Assembly (NCBI GenBank): GCA_947649215.1
Contig: CANSQW010000029.1
Location: forward strand, 1 to 9,451
Length of the DNA stretch: 9,451 nucleotides
Source: an uncultured bacterium
Lineage (GTDB): Bacteria > Actinomycetota > Coriobacteriia > Coriobacteriales > Eggerthellaceae
Reading direction: 5' to 3'
The notes under the pieces were generated by a model. The model was not told the DNA's origin and ran no database searches. It saw nothing but the letters and a program-made list of their open reading frames with translations. Below, piece by piece: positions 6,015 to 9,451 of this stretch (position 1 is its first letter; the number at the start of each line of letters is the position of its first letter). The position numbers and the translations under genes are program-made.

Positions 6015-7081
6015 GCCGAGCCCTTGGCGCGGAACGCCTTCGTCCGCTGGATGAGAATGGCGCCGATGAGGAACGGCAGCCAGAACACGATGCCGCGATA
6101 CACCATGACGACCGCGATGCCGGTGGCCTGGCTGATACCGAACAGCGTGAACGCCACGAGCACGGCCGCCTCCACCACGCCCACGCCCTGGGGCGTGAAC
6201 GAGATCATGGCGAAGAGCGTAGCCACCACATAGCCGCAGACGAGCGGCTCGATGGCCTGCACGCCGAAGGCCACGCCGGTCAGCGCGAAGCAGCCCAACT
6301 CGAAGGTGCTCGCCAGGATGGAGAACCCGAAGGCCGCCGCAGTCTTGCGGGGGTTCTGCACGATGAGCCCCGACGCCTCGGAGAACGACCGCACCGTGCG
6401 GTCGGCCCAACCGTCGATGGGTCCCTTCTTGAACTTGCGCAGCACGCGATCGGCCAGGCGCTCAATCGGCGTGAGCACGCGGATGACCAGCTCGGGGCGC
6501 TTGCCGCCCACGATCATCACCGTGACGAGCACGCTCACCAGCAGCACGGCCAGAAGCCCCACCAAAAGCCATCCCGGCTGCAGGCCCACCGTCACGCTGA
6601 GCAGGCCGAACCCGATGAGCATGATAACCACGAAGCCCGTGTCGATGGTGACCTGCATGAGCAGCGCCGCGCTCGTGGCGCGCCCCGCGGGGATGCCACG
6701 CTTGGCGGCGTCGTCCACCACGAGCGTCATGCCCGCCAGGTTGAGCGAAGGCGCCACCGTGTTCATGAAGAAGGTGCCGAAGACGAGCTTGATGGACTCG
6801 CGAAAGCGGAAGCCCTCGCTCACGGCGTGGAAGCAGTAGATGTAGGCCCAGCCCTGGGCGAAGTACTTGCCCAGCTGGGAGGCCACGGCCAGCGCCAGGA
6901 ACACCGGCGCGCCTTTGCGCACCGTGTCGGCCAGCTCCACCAGCTGGTCGCCGCGCAGGAAGATGACGGCCAGCACGATGACGAGCACGCCGCCAGCGAG
7001 GATCTTGCTCAGGCTCGAGCGCGAGCTCTTCTTGACGCTCTGCTCGGCCGGGTCGGGGGCCTTGGCGGGGTTATCGCTCAT
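6011..7081 (-). CDS. Multi-pass membrane protein, UPF0104 / lysylphosphatidylglycerol-synthase transmembrane-domain family (356 aa)
   Basis: After a charged, Ser/Lys-rich cytoplasmic start (1-26), about eight hydrophobic segments follow: near 27-43, 59-84, 97-121, 136-166, 170-192, 247-274, 279-316 and 321-345. The block ISFTPQGVGVVEAAVLVAF (293-311) is the conserved P-x-G-x-G-x-x-E signature of the family. NTVAPSLNLAG (107-117) matches its other conserved loop. Members include the flippase half of MprF and glycolipid-related stand-alone proteins. There is no C-terminal aminoacyl-transferase domain here, so a lipid-translocating or lipid-linked role is an inference. The start is uncertain. 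ATG at 7081 has GAGAAG five bases upstream and is preferred; ATG at 7102 or GTG at 7108 would add seven or nine residues. It converges on the methyltransferase gene with overlapping stops. Confidence 0.88.
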   Translation of the reverse strand: MSDNPAKAPDPAEQSVKKSSRSSLSKILAGGVLVIVLAVIFLRGDQLVELADTVRKGAPVFLALAVASQLGKYFAQGWAYIYCFHAVSEGFRFRESIKLVFGTFFMNTVAPSLNLAGMTLVVDDAAKRGIPAGRATSAALLMQVTIDTGFVVIMLIGFGLLSVTVGLQPGWLLVGLLAVLLVSVLVTVMIVGGKRPELVIRVLTPIERLADRVLRKFKKGPIDGWADRTVRSFSEASGLIVQNPRKTAAAFGFSILASTFELGCFALTGVAFGVQAIEPLVCGYVVATLFAMISFTPQGVGVVEAAVLVAFTLFGISQATGIAVVMVYRGIVFWLPFLIGAILIQRTKAFRAKGSA

Positions 7082-7136
7082 GAACGCTTCTCTTTCCGGC
7101 ATAGACACCCGCCCCCGTGGGCGGCCAACGGGCCTA

Positions 7137-7142
7137 AGTATA
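7137..7142 (-). promoter_or_regulatory. Candidate -10 box for the membrane-protein gene
   Basis: On the minus strand TATACT (five of six to consensus) lies 55 bp upstream of the preferred start at 7081. The -35 side is weak: TTCGTG at a spacing of 18 is the best available. It is the only AT-rich hexamer of this kind near the start. Confidence 0.45.
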
Positions 7143-7274
7143 CCCCGGCCCTGGAGGTTTCACGAAAACCACCGCGCTATTTTCGCCCACCGTTCCTCAC
7201 TTGTTTCTCCACAGGCGCGCGGGCGAGCGTCGGCGCCCCAAGCAGCGCCGGGCCGCAAATCAGCCTCGCAAGAA

Positions 7275-7420
7275 CGAGAAAGTGCGGCTCTGCATGATTT
7301 TGCGCCAGAAGAAACCCCCTTCTTCCCTGCAGGCACCTGCGGGGGCGACGGCGACCTGGGCAAACGCAACGCAGCCCCTCACGAGGGCGCGCCGAAACCA
7401 TGCAGAGCCGCACCTTCTCG
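7275..7420. repeat. Palindromic intergenic element B (inverted arms, 94-nt centre)
   Basis: Arm 7275-7300 and the reverse complement of 7395-7420 agree at 24 of 26 positions. They share GTGCGGCTCTGCATG, and both run inward to a TTT followed by GC-rich sequence. The centre holds GCAGGCACCTGC (self-complementary), the 17-nt core at 7351-7367 (one change from element A) and GCAGCCCCTC at 7371-7380 (exact in element A). It lies beyond the purH terminator, between two co-oriented genes. Confidence 0.75.
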
Positions 7421-7453
7421 CGAAAATCCGCCTGAATTCGCGCCCACCCGCAA

Positions 7454-7490
7454 CAAAAGAGGGGCTCCCGCCTGAGCAGCGAGAGCCCCT
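7454..7490 (-). terminator. Rho-independent terminator of purH
   Basis: On the minus strand AGGGGCTC (7483-7490) pairs perfectly with GAGCCCCT (7460-7467) around a 15-nt loop region that can pair further at its base. A short T-run (7455-7458) follows. It lies 53 bp after the purH stop codon. Confidence 0.75.
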
Positions 7491-7542
7491 GAGAACCGCG
7501 GGCGCAAGAACCGTCCAGGGCGCGGGCCCCGGTGTCGGACGC

Positions 7543-9108
7543 CTAGTGGCGGAAGTGGCGATGCCCGGTGAACACCATGGCGACGTCCTGCTCATCGGCC
7601 GCCGCGATCACCTCGTCATCGCGGATGGAGCCGCCGGGCTGGATGACCGCGGTCACGCCGGCCTGGGCCAGCACGTCAAAGCCGTCGCGGAACGGGAAGA
7701 ACGCATCGGAGGCCGCCACGGCACCGCGAGCCTTCTCCCCCGCCTGCTCCACGGCGATGCGCGCGGAGTTCACGCGGTTGGGCTGGCCGCCGCCAGCGCC
7801 CACAGAAGCGTGGTCCTTGGCGATGAGGATGGCGTTGGACTTCACCGACTTGCATGCCTTCCACGCGAAGACGAGCTCGGCCATCTCCTCGTCGGTGGGC
7901 TTGCGCTTGGTGGGGCAGGTGAACGTCGCCGCGTCCTCGGCCACAGAATCGGAGTCCTGGCACAGCAGGCCTCCCTCGACGGAGCGGAACTCAACCTCGC
8001 CGCCGGCCGGGTTGACGCCGCCCGTGGAGAGCAGGCGCGCGTTCTTCTTGGCCTTGTACATCTCCAGCGCGTCGCCGGAGAACTCCGGCGCGATGATGGC
8101 CTCCACGAACTGCTTGTTCTCGAAGATGGCCACCACGGTGTCGGAGGTGACGGGGCGGTTGAACGCCATAACGCCGCCGTAGGCGCTCACCGGGTCGCAC
8201 TCATGGGCGCGCTGGTAGGCGATGGTGACGTCGGCGTCCTCGCACACGCCGCAGGGGGTCAGGTGCTTGACGATGACGCAGGCCGGCCCCTCGTACTCGC
8301 GCACGGCGCTCCAGGCGGCGTCGAGGTCGAGGTAGTTGTTGTAGGACAGCTCCTTGCCCTGGTGCTGCGTGGCACGGGCCAGGGAGTGCTCGGCGCCACG
8401 GTAGTCGTCGCGGGCGTAGAAGGCGGCGGACTGGTGCGGGTTCTCGCCGTAGCGCAGGTCCTGGCGCTTGGTGAGGCGCACGGCCAGCTCGGCGGGGAAC
8501 TGCGCGTCGTCCAGCTGCGCGCCCATCCAGGCGGCGATGGCGCCGTCGTAGGCCGCCGTGGTCTGGAACACCTTGAGCGCCAGCTTGGCGCGGGTGTCGC
8601 GCGTGGTAGCGCCGCCGTTGGCGCGCATCTCGTCGAGGATGGCGTCGTAGGTGGCCGGCTCGGTCACCACGGCCACGGACTCGAAGTTCTTGGCTGCGGA
8701 GCGCAGCATGGACGGGCCGCCGATGTCGATGTTCTCGATGCAGGTGCCGAAGTCGGCGCCCGAGGCCACCGTCTTCTCGAAGGCGTAGAGGTTCACGACC
8801 ACCATGTCGATCATCTCGATGCCGTGCTCGGCCGCCTGGGCCATGTGGTCGGCATTGTCGCGCTTGGCGAGCAGGCCGCCATGCACCTTGGGATGCAGCG
8901 TCTTGACGCGGCCGTCCATCATCTCGGGGAATTGGGTCACGTCGTCGATGGGGGTGACGGGCACGCCCGCCTCGGCGATGGCGCGCGCGGTGCCGCCGGT
9001 GGAGATGATCTCCGCGCCGAACTCGTCGACGAGGGCGCGCGCGAAGTCCACGATGCCGGCCTTGTCGGTCACCGACATCAGCACGCGCTTCACTTGAGGA
9101 TTGCTCAT
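7543..9108 (-). CDS. purH: Bifunctional AICAR transformylase / IMP cyclohydrolase
   Basis: The protein catalyses the last two steps of de novo IMP synthesis in the cytoplasm: formylation of AICAR with 10-formyl-tetrahydrofolate, then ring closure of FAICAR. The 521 residues match the usual PurH length of 510-530. The N-terminal cyclohydrolase (about 1-200) has the MGS-like fold, with RVLMSVTDKAGIVDFA (8-23), ISTGGTA (35-41) and the catalytic-region block DGRVKTLHPKVHGG (65-78). The transformylase domain has LRYGENPHQ (218-226), the catalytic Lys-His pair at 281-282 (VKHLTPCG), SAYGG (308-312) and GAGGGQPNRV (437-446). The C-terminus AMVFTGHRHFRH is typical. The start at 9108 fits the normal N-terminus; the purine-rich ribosome site (GGAAGGAAAGG) is slightly far, and an ATG-TAA pair lies between it and the start. 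It has no other pur genes beside it here and ends with its own terminator, so it is probably monocistronic. Confidence 0.98.
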   Translation of the reverse strand: MSNPQVKRVLMSVTDKAGIVDFARALVDEFGAEIISTGGTARAIAEAGVPVTPIDDVTQFPEMMDGRVKTLHPKVHGGLLAKRDNADHMAQAAEHGIEMIDMVVVNLYAFEKTVASGADFGTCIENIDIGGPSMLRSAAKNFESVAVVTEPATYDAILDEMRANGGATTRDTRAKLALKVFQTTAAYDGAIAAWMGAQLDDAQFPAELAVRLTKRQDLRYGENPHQSAAFYARDDYRGAEHSLARATQHQGKELSYNNYLDLDAAWSAVREYEGPACVIVKHLTPCGVCEDADVTIAYQRAHECDPVSAYGGVMAFNRPVTSDTVVAIFENKQFVEAIIAPEFSGDALEMYKAKKNARLLSTGGVNPAGGEVEFRSVEGGLLCQDSDSVAEDAATFTCPTKRKPTDEEMAELVFAWKACKSVKSNAILIAKDHASVGAGGGQPNRVNSARIAVEQAGEKARGAVAASDAFFPFRDGFDVLAQAGVTAVIQPGGSIRDDEVIAAADEQDVAMVFTGHRHFRH

Positions 9109-9149
9109 ATGGTCTTACATCCTTTCCTTCCGGGAATCCCTACCCGCTA

Positions 9150-9155
9150 AGCATA
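9150..9155 (-). promoter_or_regulatory. Candidate extended -10 box of purH
   Basis: On the minus strand TATGCT is preceded by TGG, giving the extended -10 form TGnTATnnT. It lies 42 bp before the purH start codon. The -35 region is very GC-rich and has no match, as expected for an extended -10 promoter. I see no purine-riboswitch-like aptamer in the short leader. Confidence 0.45.
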
Positions 9156-9189
9156 CCAGCCGCGGCGGGCAGGCGGCGCCAGAAGCCGA

Positions 9190-9217
9190 CGCGCCCCGGC
9201 CGGAGGGCCGGGGCGCG
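9190..9217. other. Perfect 12-bp GC hairpin upstream of purH
   Basis: CGCGCCCCGGCC (9190-9201) and its exact complement (9206-9217) flank a four-base loop, GGAG on the plus strand. No T-run follows on either strand, so it is not a standard intrinsic terminator. It lies upstream of the candidate purH -10 box and may end a transcript from a gene beyond the right edge. Confidence 0.6.
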
Positions 9218-9317
9218 ATACGGGCGCGGAAAAGGCAGGGGGCGGCCGGAAGCAACGGACGGTGGGGACGCGAGAAAGCGGCAACCGCACCTAGCGAGGG
9301 AGGGGGAGGATGCGGTC

Positions 9318-9347
9318 ACTGCCAGAAAACGGCGAGTTTCTGGCAGT
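9318..9347. repeat. Perfect 11-bp inverted repeat (possible end of a third palindromic element, C)
   Basis: ACTGCCAGAAA (9318-9328) and TTTCTGGCAGT (9337-9347) are exact complements around an 8-nt loop. The right half, GAGTTTCTGGC followed by AATTT, resembles the left arm of element A (GAGTTTCTGGCCAATTT). With the CCCCAGGTCG core at 9424-9433, this suggests a third related element whose other arm lies outside the window. Confidence 0.55.
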
Positions 9348-9451
9348 AATTTGCGTTTTGGTGTGGCAAACGGGCCCGCCGGACGCCTCAGGCACCGCCG
9401 AGCGGGCTTCCCTAACAGCAAAACCCCAGGTCGGGAAAATCACCAGGCGGC

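Larger units (their letters stand above)
7082..7542. other. 461-bp intergenic spacer between purH and the membrane-protein gene
   Basis: No credible gene is present. From the purH side it holds an intrinsic terminator (7454-7490), inverted-repeat element B (7275-7420), an unexplained GC-rich stretch, and a -10-like box (7137-7142) for the membrane-protein gene. A 6-bp leader hairpin (CCGCCC-ACGG-GGGCGG on the minus strand) lies just upstream of the start codons at 7081-7108. Confidence 0.6.
9109..9451. other. 343-bp spacer upstream of purH, cut by the window edge
   Basis: No credible gene is present. It contains a candidate purH promoter (9150-9155 and upstream), a perfect 12-bp GC hairpin (9190-9217), a perfect 11-bp AT/GC hairpin (9318-9347), and a GC-rich hairpin (GCCCGC at 9374-9379 with GCGGGC at 9402-9407). 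CCCCAGGTCG at 9424-9433 is shared with element A in inverse orientation. The right part may be the beginning of a third palindromic element. Confidence 0.55.

Noticed and set aside
5528..7297. Long plus-strand open frame (589 codons) across the methyltransferase and membrane-protein region
   Set aside because: It overlaps two well-supported genes in other frames and has Arg/His/Gly-rich composition with no domain or ribosome site. It is an effect of high GC.
7201..9150. Long plus-strand open frame (649 codons) antisense to purH
   Set aside because: purH on the other strand is unambiguous. The antisense product is Val/Gly/His-rich low-complexity, typical of the complementary strand of GC-rich genes.

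Overview
This is a GC-rich (visibly well above 60% G+C) bacterial window. It carries nine protein genes, one of them cut by the window edge, and one tRNA. A Tat-exported molybdopterin oxidoreductase, very high GC, and intergenic spacers filled with palindromic repeats suggest an anaerobic actinobacterium of the Coriobacteriia, probably Eggerthellaceae. That placement is an inference from style and gene content, not from a marker gene comparison.

Layout. At 1-2138 (minus strand) a two-gene unit encodes an unrecognised 255-aa protein, probably with two winged-helix-like halves joined by a Pro/Ala linker. It is followed 52 bp later by the N-terminal 439 residues of a DMSO-reductase-family catalytic subunit with a Tat signal and a [4Fe-4S] cluster motif. 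A 521-bp spacer (2139-2659) holds a large inverted-repeat element (A). At 2660-4062 a radical SAM protein (minus) and an HxlR-family regulator (plus) diverge from a shared 122-bp control region. At 4139-5012 lie a GNAT acetyltransferase and a tRNA-Pro(CGG) gene with its own promoter and a strong intrinsic terminator. At 5133-7081 a SAM methyltransferase (plus) and a UPF0104/LPG-synthase-TM-type membrane protein (minus) converge so tightly that their stop codons overlap in one CTAG. A 461-bp spacer (7082-7542) holds the purH terminator and a second inverted-repeat element (B). purH fills 7543-9108. The last 343 bp hold its probable promoter, two strong hairpins and what looks like the start of a third element (C).

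How the genes relate. Most are housekeeping or unlinked accessory genes: purine synthesis, a tRNA, small-molecule or protein modification, and a membrane protein. Two local units look functional. One is the molybdoenzyme with its co-oriented 255-aa partner. The other is the HxlR regulator facing the radical SAM gene, which it may control.

The most unusual content is non-coding. Elements A and B are about 174 and 146 bp long. Each has long imperfect inverted arms around a 90-94 nt centre, and the centres share a 17-nt core (16/17 identical) and an exact 10-mer. Parts of the same core recur near 2266 and 9424. This looks like a dispersed family of palindromic intergenic elements. I see no CRISPR array, transposase, integrase or phage gene.
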